A stretch of DNA of 64,000 bases from Oligoflexus sp. (GTDB taxonomy: Bacteria > Bdellovibrionota_B > Oligoflexia > Oligoflexales > Oligoflexaceae). Position numbers and translations under genes: made by a program. Below the pieces are notes generated by a model that saw nothing but the letters and a program-made list of their open reading frames with translations, did no database searches and had not been told where the DNA came from. The stretch lies in assembly GCA_014378195.1 (NCBI GenBank), contig JACMOC010000014.1:336076-400075 (forward strand), in the 5' to 3' direction. Below are positions 46,883-56,284 of this stretch, in pieces (within the stretch, counting starts at the first letter, position 1; each line of letters starts with the position of its first letter).

Positions 46883-47673
46883 GCAGTTTTCTCGTCAAGT
46901 GCAAGTCTTTGGGTTGGCAAGAGATAGGATTTTACTTTTTCAACCACGAACTTGGTTGGGTGCCCTTCTTGAATGAGCATAATCCCCTCGACCACTATAC
47001 TCCGGGCGATCATGTCTTCTTCTGTTTGCTCCGAAAGATTTTCGGCTATTGGTATGAATACAAAGTTGGTCAGAACCAGTCCGTAAAGCGTCGCGACGAG
47101 TGCAATCGCCATGGATGGGCCGATCATGCTCCGGCTTTCTTCGGAACCTAAGGATTGGAGGAGCGCGATCATACCCATCGTCGTTCCCATAAGTCCGAAG
47201 GCGGGCGGGAACTTGCCCATAATCCGGAAAACTTTCACTTCGTTCATATAGAGTTTGTAATGCGTCTCGACTCTGGTCTCGAGTAAGTCGCGCAGCTGCT
47301 CGGGTGCGACGTCGGCCTCAAGCCACGACAACACACCTGCAGCGTCCTTTAAAAAAGGATCCTTAAGCTCGCTGACTATACCCTCAAACACTTTGTGGCC
47401 ACGACGATAACCCTCTGAAAGCTTAGCTATTTCGTCGACTATCGATGCATAATCACGCGCATTCGTGCCGAGCATCCTGCGCATAAAGACTTTGAGAAGG
47501 GCCACGATGCGTTTGAGTGGAAAGCAAATCAAGGCGACCGCAACAGTGCCTCCGATCACGATCAAGGCGGCGTGTATATCGAAGATGACACCGATGTTTT
47601 TGATAGACGTGAAGAGGGCTACGCAAAATACGGTGAGTGCGATTAGCATGCCAGCCAATGTTTCTAACTTCAC
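46879..47673 (-). CDS. MotA-like stator protein
   Basis: 264 residues. Four membrane helices: LAGMLIALTVFCVALFTSI and FDIHAALIVIGGTVAVALIC, then FGLMGTTMGMIALLQSLG and MAIALVATLYGLVLTNFVFI. The cytoplasmic loop has the charged GYRRGHKVFEGIVSEL and the two prolines important in MotA occur as FPPAFGLMG and GPSMAIAL. MotA5-MotB2 complexes rotate using ion flow and in flagella push on FliG. Located 27 bases behind the outer-membrane protein gene. Confidence 0.92.
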   Translation of the reverse strand: MKLETLAGMLIALTVFCVALFTSIKNIGVIFDIHAALIVIGGTVAVALICFPLKRIVALLKVFMRRMLGTNARDYASIVDEIAKLSEGYRRGHKVFEGIVSELKDPFLKDAAGVLSWLEADVAPEQLRDLLETRVETHYKLYMNEVKVFRIMGKFPPAFGLMGTTMGMIALLQSLGSEESRSMIGPSMAIALVATLYGLVLTNFVFIPIAENLSEQTEEDMIARSIVVEGIMLIQEGHPTKFVVEKVKSYLLPTQRLALDEKTA

Positions 47674-47700
47674 AGGATGCCCCTTAAGAGACGCTTTCGG

Positions 47701-48294
47701 TTAATAGAAAAAACGGGAACCGAACTGGATCGCGACCATATGGGGTGTAATGCGATCGAGGCTGCTATGAAAGGATAAAGCGGTCGACTCGATCCCCAGA
47801 TCGAGACATAATGTGTCCGACCATTGATAGCTGTAGACGAGCCCTCCCCGAACCTCGAGGACAGAGCCGGTAATAGCCACATCTTCGTTATTTGCGCTGG
47901 TGGCGTTGTAGCTGCCGTAACTGGCCTTTAACGACAGGGCCATTGCATGAGGATTCACATTTGTGACTGTAACGGGGCCGCTTTCAGTGGAACGTTTCCA
48001 AGCGCCTCCCATGAAAAAGTACCGTCCCTCCATCTCCAATCCCAATCGCGAGAGCTGTGTATTTGGGAAATCAAAGAGTATCGCACCAGCATACCGCACA
48101 CTGATCGGAAGCGACTCAAGATCATTGATCACGCCGATGCTCAGAGGAAGACCGCCGATCGCATAATTTTTGATGTCCTTGTTATGTCCCACGCCGATCG
48201 TGCCGTTTTCGATGCCAGTAAGAACGCTAATTTGAGCGCCTTGGGCCGGAGAGGCTAGACTCAGTAAGAGTATGATTAACCCCATAAATCGCAT
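47701..48294 (-). CDS. Probable outer-membrane beta-barrel protein
   Basis: 197 residues. Signal peptide MRFMGLIILLLSLASPAQG. The rest alternates polar and hydrophobic residues as in small barrels (SVRYAGAILFDFPNTQLSRL, GLEMEGRYFFMGGAWKR, LEVRGGLVYSYQWSDTL) and ends in the aromatic GSRFFY, the usual C-terminal signal for barrel insertion. No family name. One base behind the PEGA/TPR lipoprotein gene and 27 bases ahead of motA, so part of the same transcript. Confidence 0.7.
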   Translation of the reverse strand: MRFMGLIILLLSLASPAQGAQISVLTGIENGTIGVGHNKDIKNYAIGGLPLSIGVINDLESLPISVRYAGAILFDFPNTQLSRLGLEMEGRYFFMGGAWKRSTESGPVTVTNVNPHAMALSLKASYGSYNATSANNEDVAITGSVLEVRGGLVYSYQWSDTLCLDLGIESTALSFHSSLDRITPHMVAIQFGSRFFY

Positions 48295-48295
48295 C

Positions 48296-48910
48296 TTATG
48301 GAATTCCCTTTATAAACGCATCGACGTCTGTGTTTTCAGGGTCGAGGGCCTTGGCTTTCGCAAAACTGCCTTGAGCGTCTTGCGTGCGACCGCTTTGAAG
48401 TTCGGCTAGACCTCTGAGTATATGCGGACTGGCAATATTTGGATCCATGCTCATGGCCTGATTTGCAAGCTCTATGGCCGCAGTCGTATTGTTTTCATAC
48501 AAGGCCTGTGTGCTTTTGAATAGGACCCGCATGATGCGATTAATAGCCTGCCTATGATCAATTTCTGTAGGCTTTTTCTCGGAGGATCCGTCTTTTTCTG
48601 CCTCCGTTTTAGAGATGACGGCTTCCTTTTCCAGCTCCACGTTAATCGTGTTTTCAACGCCGTCGGTCCTGGGAATGTAGAGGTCGAATGCTTTGGAATC
48701 AGCCGCTTTGATTTCCAGTATCATACCTTCAACACTCTTTTTATCGAGAGTGAGGGGCGTTTTGCCCAAGTTCGTCCGTTTTGATGGAATCCCTTTTGAA
48801 TAATTCAGCGACGTGACTTCCGCAGTATGGTCACTCGAAAGTGTCAACTTTGGTGTCGCACATGCGACGAGCGTTATGACAAACCATACGGTGAGTAAGA
48901 ATCTGTGCAT
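48296..48910 (-). CDS. PEGA/TPR lipoprotein, first gene of the MotAB operon
   Basis: 204 residues. Lipobox ITLVAC (Cys17). A PEGA-like surface segment (KGIPSKRTNLGKTPLTLDKK, with the G-x-T-P core) is followed by a Lys/Glu-rich linker and two TPR-like repeats (STQALYENNTTAAIELANQA; ILRGLAELQSGRTQDAQGSF). Probably an outer-membrane or periplasmic scaffold. It opens a six-gene - strand operon with spacings of 1 base, 27 bases, or overlaps. Confidence 0.78.
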   Translation of the reverse strand: MHRFLLTVWFVITLVACATPKLTLSSDHTAEVTSLNYSKGIPSKRTNLGKTPLTLDKKSVEGMILEIKAADSKAFDLYIPRTDGVENTINVELEKEAVISKTEAEKDGSSEKKPTEIDHRQAINRIMRVLFKSTQALYENNTTAAIELANQAMSMDPNIASPHILRGLAELQSGRTQDAQGSFAKAKALDPENTDVDAFIKGIP

Positions 48911-49243
48911 TGAAGGGTCTCGCTAATCATTCGTCCTTTTCCATTATCGCAGAGTCTTGAGCAATTAAGCGGGCTCGATATGAGCAAATATTGCCGAGAT
49001 TAGACTTTGGTGTCCTCGGGCCGTTTACGCTTATAAATCTTCATTAGTTTCAACTGGTTAAATAATTTCGGTTTAATTTTTTTTAGTAGGATTTCGAGCT
49101 AAAATTGTTGACACATTATTTACTTAACTTTGCATCAAATCGTTCCGACTAAGCTTTATGATCAATTTGCTCAGAATCAGCTAACTCAGTCGCTCCGAAC
49201 GAATTGATGCAAAACAGACAACGATTAATATTTAGGATCGAGT
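48911..49243. other. Divergent promoter region of the motor-like operon and the giant lipoprotein
   Basis: AT-rich 333 bases with no gene. A perfect TTGACA lies at 49108-49113 on the + strand, but no good -10 box follows at 16-18 bases. It must hold promoters for both divergent units. Confidence 0.5.
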
Positions 49244-52200
49244 ATGAATCTTGATGTTTTAGGTCTCATAGGGAGGCGTTTGTTTCTAAGTCTCCTCGGC
49301 CTTTCATTCTTATCAGGATGCACCAAGCTCGGCCTTCAATCGGCGACCAAGGTACAAACAGAATTCCTTGGGATCCAGACGATAGTTAAAAATCCCGACA
49401 ATAGTTATTATTTGAGCTGGCAGATCCCAGAGGGCACCGATTCGGAAAAACTAAGCTATCGCGTTTTTTCGTCTGTTCAGAAGCCCACCGCGAACAGCAC
49501 CGTGACCACCGCTTCAACGGCCGCCACGGGAAAGCTCATGGCAGTTCCAGATGAAAACGCCCCTGTTAAAAAAGGGAGCCTGCTCGCGACAGTTACAAAC
49601 GAAAATTCTTTTACAATCCCAACTCAACTTCAGCCCGGGGTCCTCTATTCGTTCCAAGTTCGCTCGGTCGATGATCAGGGCCGAAATGATTCCAACCAGC
49701 AGGTGCTTTTTTTAGAACTCGCAGACCCTGTACGCATCAACTTTTCAGGCCTTTTAGCGAAAAATGTCAAACTTGCCAACGATCGCTCCATGATCTCATT
49801 GTCCTGGGATGCGGCAAGCAATACCACCGGGACTGTTTCCTATGCCGTCTACGGCGATACTATATTTGCCAATCCCCTCGCTTCGATCAGCGAAACACAA
49901 TGGAATTTCCAGGCGCCTGAACTCGGCAAATCCTATACCTTCGCGGTTCGAGCTAAAGACAGCCTTGGATTTGATACCAACTCAGAGTTTGTAATCGTCG
50001 ACGTTCCCGATCCCCGTGATCATACACCTCCGACATTTGTAGGACTGAAATCGGTCGAGGCTGTGAGCCAAAAGAAATTGGTTCTCCATTGGGATGCATC
50101 GCCATCGGCCGACGTCGCGCGTTATATGGTTTACGATGCCTTTAATTTATCAGTCCCACTCGGATCAACAAGCGACACCTCTTTTGCTCTGAACAACTTG
50201 ACTTCTGCCACCAGCTACTCCTTCGTAGTGCACGCAAAAGATGCCTCGGGCAATGAAGATCAGAACGCGGTGGTGAAGGCCGGTCAAACACTTGGCTACA
50301 CAGTACCTGACTTTGCAGGCATTGACTCCGTTACGAGTCCAACCGGAACAGCCGCGTTAACGAGTCTTCGGGTGAATTGGCAACCAGGCGGCGGGACAAT
50401 TACCGGTTACCGCGTGTTTATGCGAACAGGATCAAACTCTTTTGATTGGTCTTCGCCTCTCGTGACCCTAACAGATCCTCTTGCGAGCTTCACCTTAGTC
50501 AATGGCCTCACACAAGGGACTGCCTATACGTTCGCAGTGCGGGCTTATGATATGAGTAGCGGCACGTATCGTCCCGAACTCAACACGAAAGAAATAACAG
50601 CCGCCACGGTAACGATCAAACCACCCACATTTGCAGGAGCGATATCAGCGGCGGCAGGCGAAGGTACGCTGGGTTTATCAAGCATTACGGTCGGATGGGT
50701 AAATCCTCAATCAGATGGGGTCTACGATGGGTTTAGGGTGAGTTATGAGGAAGGGACTTGCGCCGCAAGCTTCTCGAATGCCCCTCTGACCTCAACCGTT
50801 AGCGACCCAGCTCTCAGAGCCTTCGCAGTTACGGGCCTCACTTCCAATCGCCACTACCGGTTTAAAGTGCAGGCTACTTATGCACCTTCCTCGCTGAGTG
50901 ATAACAATAGCAATTGCGTAGAAACTACGACGATACCTCTTTCTCCTACGTTTAGCGGTATTTCCGCAGTCGAGCTCCCATCTGGGATACAAGGCTTTGA
51001 TTCACTCAATATCTTCTGGCCACGTGCTGCGGGAAGTTTCAGCTATTATAAAATCGAATGGTCGACATCCGCGACCTTTGCAGTGATAGGCGGGACCAGC
51101 CAAATTATCGATAGGGAAACACTCAACTCAACCGTTACTGGGCTCCCCACTGCTACAACAATCTATATTCGCGTGTCAGCTGTCTTTGACCAAGCAGGTA
51201 TACTCCTTACGTCTGGATTGAGTCGTTCCCTCTCAGGTGTAACCCAACCGAATGCTCCGCGAGGCGAGGGTGTGAGCTCTGTCACTGTCGCCGCGGCCGA
51301 TGCCTTGAATGTAGTCTGGACTGCGCCCACCAATGCAGGCTCACTCTACAATGGCTATAAGCTTTGGTACTCATGTAGCGCGAACGCCGCCTCATCGCTG
51401 TCAACCAAACTTTCGGGTCCGGCGGACCACACATATGCTTTCGCTCAGCTTGGCGATACCTTGAATGGATTGACTCAAAACGTGAATTGCTGCGTTCAAG
51501 TCAGGGCCTATTTTAGCGATGGTACTCATAATATGGAATCGACGAGCAGCCAAGCCATGGTGTGTAACACACCGACACTTGCGGCCCCAGCCTTCGCCGG
51601 TATCAAGACATTATCCGTTCCAACTGCGACCATCGGCTTTAGCCAACTTACTGTTGGTTGGGATCCCGTCATAGTCGCAGAATCGGGTCTTTTTAGTTAT
51701 TACCAGATCGCTTACGCGACAACGGCGAACGGCCAGGACTGGTCGACTGCTACCCAGGTCGCAACACGGTCACAGATCAGTACTACGCTCTCAGGATTGA
51801 CTCCTAATACCACCTATTACGTCCGGGCGCGCGCTGTTAACGCCAACGGGTCTCCAGTGGCTACCCGAGGGGATACTGCTGTTTTAAGTGCTACTACGAC
51901 CCCTGTCTCGCCATCAGGTGATGCCCTGACGGCTGCTGTCTCCAGTGGTTCAACAAAAATACAGATATCCTATGTCCTCCCCAGCGCAACGACTGGTGGA
52001 CTTTTTAACCAGGTTTTTCTCTTCGTCCAGAGCGGCACCCTTTCCGATGTGAGTACCTACCGTACAAGCGTTGAAGCGGGCGGCGTGCTCAGCTCAGAAA
52101 TCGCAACAACGGTAAGTTCGAAGCAAGCCACACTTGCTTCGCTGCCGGCTCTCATAGCTGTGCCCCTGACCGAACTCGATCCTGCAAGTGCTGTGAACAA

Positions 52201-55200
52201 TCTACAAATCTTGGGATTGCCTTCCAATCAACAGGTGTGCGTGCAGGCCCTTGCGGTTCACTGGATCAACGGCCAGCCTGAAAAGTATTTGAAGTCGACA
52301 ACTGCGAGTTCGAAATGCGCGACACCAACCGCAGGGGCACCGATCTTTGCCGGTGCAAGTGCGTTATCGGGTTTTAATGATGTTCGGGATTTTACGCAGC
52401 TCAAAATCGATTGGCCCGCGATTACGGGCGATTGTACCGCTGTCGAGATTTCGGTTACGAACGCGGCGAACACCCCCAATTTTTCCACCCCTTTTGCGAC
52501 GGCCACCTGCACCGACACAACGAAGACACTTGTGGGCCTCGTTCCGCACTCAAATTATTATGTCCAAGTGAGAGCGGTTAATACCGTATCAGGAAGCAGT
52601 TATTATGCAGGGCAAGGGGTAGAGTTCACCAAAAAAACTGAGCCCCGTTTGCCAGCAGGCGATTTAACATCGACTGCAGTTGCCACATCCATTGCAAAAG
52701 CCGAAGACAAAATCGATATCGTTTACAGCGAAGCAACATCTGGCTTCTGGAATAAGACTTACATCTGGAAAGGGACAGGCAACACACAGTCAGCCGCCGA
52801 TGCAGCCGTACGCGCTTTAGCTCTTACAAAATCAGATTTCTCAGGCCCGACAGGCGCACCTTTTGCGATCAATAACTCGGGCATGACGACCTATTCGGAT
52901 GTCCACGCAACCTCTGGCGTTTTCGCGTGCTATCTCGCGCGATCCGTTTACACGGATGCAAGTTATTACAACCCGAGTGCGAACGATGTGGTGAAGTGTG
53001 CAAAACCAGATTATACAACCCCTTCCTTCGGCGGGGTGGCCTCAGGAACAATCGTTGGCACATGGTCTGATGGAACAGCGAAGATACAGTTAAACTTCAA
53101 TGGGATACCTTCGGGTAGCATCGAAGAATACATGGTGTATTTCAGCCCGAATAACACGCTCGCAAGCTTTGGCGACCTCACAGCGGAGCCCTGGCAGCGC
53201 GTGACAGTTGGCGATACGACTTACGATAATAACGCTTATGACAACACGATACTTGTCGGAGGACTAGGTCAGACTGTTGCAGGTAAGGGATATTATCTGG
53301 TTCGGTATAAGTTCTATAATGGTTTGGATACCGATACGAACGTTGTTATTTCGAGTCTTGTGACAGTGCCTGACGATCAAGGAAATTATGCCTATGTTCC
53401 ACCGAGTTTTTCGGGCTTGAGTTATGGTTATTACATGGCTCAGTATCAAATGACGAGTAGCAATACCGTTACTCCAGTGGTCACAACAAATGAGACCTCA
53501 CTAGCTATTTGTAATACCAAATTTCACCAGAATAAGGTCTCGATAGACGCCAGCTGCGGAACAGGATTTACCTCTATATTAGGCGCAAAAAGCCTTCGAA
53601 ATAGCACGCCTACAGCTTACATTTCGTGGCACAATGCATGGGGTAGCTGTCGCGCTTCGAGCTCGAGCGGAATGCTGGTGCGGCTGCCGACTGACGAAGA
53701 ATCGGACCGTGCTTTAAAATGGACACTTTCTAGCTATCAAGGTCTTTTAGATTTAACTACGACCAATCCTAATACAAGTTCGACAAACTGCCTAACATAT
53801 GCGGGGGGTGTGGTAGCCAGCGGTACACACAGTCTTTGTAAGAACTCCCTTGCCATCTATGACGGTTCTGGAAATCTCGAACATTGGGTCGATAGCCGTC
53901 TCCTTCGATATGACGTCAACGCAGCGGGAGAATCTCGATTCAGCTATGGTCCTGTGATAGGTCGGACCATGTCCAATGGAATCGACAATCGTGTGAGCCG
54001 GCGGCATACCATCGATCCGGGAAGCTCAGGTCTTGCTCTGCTAAAAGGCATATCTTGGTACGGAGCCCCTCAAAGAGCATTGGGCGCAGATGCCGAAACT
54101 TGGAAATATGCGACTATCATTGATGGTATCAACGGCTATCGCTGCGCATCCTTCCTAGCGACAACGATGCCCACAATGACTCAACTTTCCCTCCCGAACG
54201 AACCTGTTTACGACGCCACGGATATTCCAGCTGGGCAACCCCAGAATTGGAAAATTCCAGAGAACCTCTACGTAAAGGACACGCGTCCTGAGGACATCAC
54301 TCTCACCGTAAACGGCAACACAGCGGATGCCATAGCCGAAGGCAAAGTCACAATCGCTTGGAAACCTTGGTCCAAAACAGTATGTGATGTTGCAGGGACG
54401 TGCACAAGCAGTACCCTCGGCATGAGTTATCAAATCTATCGGTTTATCGAACCCACTTTAGTCGGTAACTATGCAACGGAGATCCCTTGGGCCATCAGCG
54501 GTGGGGCGGGCAATCCCTATGCCAGTGACAAACCCCTTGATCCTCTGGCCGTGGACGCTAGCGGAAACCCTCTATTCACGTCCTCGACGACCGATGGAAA
54601 GTTGATAGCCACCGTAAGCAATTGTGATGCCAGTAACCTGGCTAACTGCACATTCGATGACAGTACAACAGCGAGTACAGGATTTTCGCCCAATAAACTC
54701 TATGACTATCTGATGGTTGCCGTTGATAGTTCGGGCAATAGGATAACAAGCAAAAGACAGCGTTACCGCTCACCTTATTTTGTTGGAGGACAGGCTGTAT
54801 CGGGCGCGGCCCCCTTCCGTACGGAGCCTCGCTATAGGCGAGCCGGCGTGTTTTTAGTCGATGATGCTTACCAGGCAGCACAAACGCGGCCTCAAACCAT
54901 GGTCTATGTGCCCCTCGATAAGTCGGGGCTGGATCACGACTTTTTCGTCCAGAAGTACGAGGCTTCGCAATACAACGGAACCGTCTCGAACAATACGCCG
55001 GCTGGGGCCTCGGATTGGCCACTTCAATCCGATATTAGCGCTTGGACGAATAATGCCGCTGTCTGTGATCACAAGTTCAAACAAACAGGGAGTTTTGATC
55101 TCACAGGCTGCGGCAATGGAACGGCCGTGAATGCAACGACCGCTACGGTTCAATCTAAATCTGCGATGGCGCCTCTAATAAGCATCGATCAAGGCTCAGC

Positions 55201-55837
55201 CTGGAAGAGCTGCCGGAATACCGGTATTTCTGATCCGAGCGGTGCAAATTATTATCTGAAGCTCCTGAGCGATAGCGAGTGGAGCAAAGCTGCCGATTGG
55301 GGGGATATGGATCAAGACGGAGTTGTTGACCAAAGCGTCTACGGCGGAAACGTCGGCGTAACGATATCATCTCTGGAATGGGACGGTGTCACAGCCGACT
55401 CCTCTACAGTTCGTTGTCATACTGATAATAATCCCACATCCGCTTACCCTGCCGATGATCCAGCAACTGCCAAATGCCGAACTCGTTACGGAGCAGCTGA
55501 CATGGTGGGAAATGTTGCAGAATGGACGACAGGGCAACAGTATAGCGGCGCCGGACGGGATAACGGAACTGATGGGCTCTGGTATGGCATGACATTACCA
55601 ACTGCAAACGGAGGCATATCCAGCTTAAAAGAAGATCTTCTCAGAGGTTTTCCAACGAGTTCCGCCCTTTCTGTTATTGCAGCCAACAGTGACCAATACT
55701 ACTACGCCAGTACGCTGCGCGGTTCGTTCCGGGGCGGCTCCTGGAGCAATGGATCAGCTGCTGGCCGGTGGCGCTTGGACGTGCTCAACGCTCCGTCGAG
55801 CGTGAGCACGTACATTGGGCTTCGCTGCGGTCTCTGA
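49244..55837 (+). CDS. Giant surface lipoprotein with FN3 repeats and two SUMF1/FGE-like domains
   Basis: 2197 residues. Lipobox LSGC (Cys26). Residues about 40-1380 are a chain of FN3-like repeats, many opening with P-x-F-x-G (TPPTFVGLKSVE, VPDFAGIDSVT, PPTFAGAISA, SPTFSGISAVE, APAFAGIKTLS). A first SUMF1/FGE-like (C-type-lectin fold) domain spans about 1385-1640 (SYGYYMAQYQM, AWGSCRASS, VRLPTDEESDRAL). More FN3-like sequence follows to about 1865. A second SUMF1 domain fills the C-terminus (FFVQKYEASQYNG, KLLSDSEWSKAADW, ADMVGNVAEWTTGQQ, FRGGSWSNG, GLRC). No catalytic formylglycine-forming cysteine pair could be verified; a binding role is likely. Its last 36 codons look like a diversified region. 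Confidence 0.87.
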   Translation: MNLDVLGLIGRRLFLSLLGLSFLSGCTKLGLQSATKVQTEFLGIQTIVKNPDNSYYLSWQIPEGTDSEKLSYRVFSSVQKPTANSTVTTASTAATGKLMAVPDENAPVKKGSLLATVTNENSFTIPTQLQPGVLYSFQVRSVDDQGRNDSNQQVLFLELADPVRINFSGLLAKNVKLANDRSMISLSWDAASNTTGTVSYAVYGDTIFANPLASISETQWNFQAPELGKSYTFAVRAKDSLGFDTNSEFVIVDVPDPRDHTPPTFVGLKSVEAVSQKKLVLHWDASPSADVARYMVYDAFNLSVPLGSTSDTSFALNNLTSATSYSFVVHAKDASGNEDQNAVVKAGQTLGYTVPDFAGIDSVTSPTGTAALTSLRVNWQPGGGTITGYRVFMRTGSNSFDWSSPLVTLTDPLASFTLVNGLTQGTAYTFAVRAYDMSSGTYRPELNTKEITAATVTIKPPTFAGAISAAAGEGTLGLSSITVGWVNPQSDGVYDGFRVSYEEGTCAASFSNAPLTSTVSDPALRAFAVTGLTSNRHYRFKVQATYAPSSLSDNNSNCVETTTIPLSPTFSGISAVELPSGIQGFDSLNIFWPRAAGSFSYYKIEWSTSATFAVIGGTSQIIDRETLNSTVTGLPTATTIYIRVSAVFDQAGILLTSGLSRSLSGVTQPNAPRGEGVSSVTVAAADALNVVWTAPTNAGSLYNGYKLWYSCSANAASSLSTKLSGPADHTYAFAQLGDTLNGLTQNVNCCVQVRAYFSDGTHNMESTSSQAMVCNTPTLAAPAFAGIKTLSVPTATIGFSQLTVGWDPVIVAESGLFSYYQIAYATTANGQDWSTATQVATRSQISTTLSGLTPNTTYYVRARAVNANGSPVATRGDTAVLSATTTPVSPSGDALTAAVSSGSTKIQISYVLPSATTGGLFNQVFLFVQSGTLSDVSTYRTSVEAGGVLSSEIATTVSSKQATLASLPALIAVPLTELDPASAVNNLQILGLPSNQQVCVQALAVHWINGQPEKYLKSTTASSKCATPTAGAPIFAGASALSGFNDVRDFTQLKIDWPAITGDCTAVEISVTNAANTPNFSTPFATATCTDTTKTLVGLVPHSNYYVQVRAVNTVSGSSYYAGQGVEFTKKTEPRLPAGDLTSTAVATSIAKAEDKIDIVYSEATSGFWNKTYIWKGTGNTQSAADAAVRALALTKSDFSGPTGAPFAINNSGMTTYSDVHATSGVFACYLARSVYTDASYYNPSANDVVKCAKPDYTTPSFGGVASGTIVGTWSDGTAKIQLNFNGIPSGSIEEYMVYFSPNNTLASFGDLTAEPWQRVTVGDTTYDNNAYDNTILVGGLGQTVAGKGYYLVRYKFYNGLDTDTNVVISSLVTVPDDQGNYAYVPPSFSGLSYGYYMAQYQMTSSNTVTPVVTTNETSLAICNTKFHQNKVSIDASCGTGFTSILGAKSLRNSTPTAYISWHNAWGSCRASSSSGMLVRLPTDEESDRALKWTLSSYQGLLDLTTTNPNTSSTNCLTYAGGVVASGTHSLCKNSLAIYDGSGNLEHWVDSRLLRYDVNAAGESRFSYGPVIGRTMSNGIDNRVSRRHTIDPGSSGLALLKGISWYGAPQRALGADAETWKYATIIDGINGYRCASFLATTMPTMTQLSLPNEPVYDATDIPAGQPQNWKIPENLYVKDTRPEDITLTVNGNTADAIAEGKVTIAWKPWSKTVCDVAGTCTSSTLGMSYQIYRFIEPTLVGNYATEIPWAISGGAGNPYASDKPLDPLAVDASGNPLFTSSTTDGKLIATVSNCDASNLANCTFDDSTTASTGFSPNKLYDYLMVAVDSSGNRITSKRQRYRSPYFVGGQAVSGAAPFRTEPRYRRAGVFLVDDAYQAAQTRPQTMVYVPLDKSGLDHDFFVQKYEASQYNGTVSNNTPAGASDWPLQSDISAWTNNAAVCDHKFKQTGSFDLTGCGNGTAVNATTATVQSKSAMAPLISIDQGSAWKSCRNTGISDPSGANYYLKLLSDSEWSKAADWGDMDQDGVVDQSVYGGNVGVTISSLEWDGVTADSSTVRCHTDNNPTSAYPADDPATAKCRTRYGAADMVGNVAEWTTGQQYSGAGRDNGTDGLWYGMTLPTANGGISSLKEDLLRGFPTSSALSVIAANSDQYYYASTLRGSFRGGSWSNGSAAGRWRLDVLNAPSSVSTYIGLRCGL
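55730..55837 (+). other. Candidate variable region (DGR-like) at the 3' end of the giant lipoprotein
   Basis: The C-terminal codons encode RGGSWSNGSAAGRW and then NAPSSVSTYIGLRC. The frame RGGSW...NAPS....xIGxRC matches the layout of C-type-lectin variable regions made by diversity-generating retroelements as I recall them, where template AAC codons become NNC. Against the paralogue at 63637-63744, ten codons differ in base 1 and/or 2 but keep base 3. No template repeat or DGR reverse transcriptase is in the window. Confidence 0.5.
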
Positions 55838-55981
55838 GGTGCAATTCCGTAGTGATGATTGAGTTTTTATGCAATTATATCATTATGTTGCACGGAATTA
55901 ACCCGTGTATATTGCTACACGAACCTAGCCCTCTGAATCAAGAGCGAGGGTGACAAGGTAACGAGATTTATCGGTGCAGAA

Positions 55982-56284
55982 ATGCATTTGATAAATAGGA
56001 TCGGTTATGCGGATGACTTCGTCGTCACGGGAGTTTCCAGACAAGTCTTGGAAACCAAAGTTAAACCGACCATCGAAAGCTTCCTGTCGAAGCGAGGTCT
56101 AGAACTCTCTCCTGAGAAAACATCGATAACGCATGTCGATAAACGGATCCCTGCCGAAAGAATGATCGCTATCAAGTTCAGAACGTTAATTCCGAGCGTT
56201 GTTCACTGCAGTGGTAGCGACTCCAATGAGCACGCCTTTATTTTTTTGGTAATTGATTTTTGGCCTCGCAGAACAGCTTTATGA
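55982..56284 (+). pseudogene. Group II intron reverse transcriptase fragment
   Basis: About 60 residues of a reverse transcriptase remain: IGYADDFVVTGVSRQVLETK with the YADD catalytic motif, then FLSKRGLELSPEKTSITHV, which is the group II intron maturase form of motifs 5-6. Upstream and downstream parts of the protein, and recognisable intron RNA domains, are absent. The frame then reads into unrelated sequence. The remnant lies 145 bases after the giant lipoprotein gene. Confidence 0.8.

Noticed and set aside
55982..56284. Reading the reverse-transcriptase fragment as the DGR enzyme for the candidate variable regions
   Set aside because: The stretch FLSKRGLELSPEKT after YADD is of group II intron maturase type, and the gene is only a fragment.
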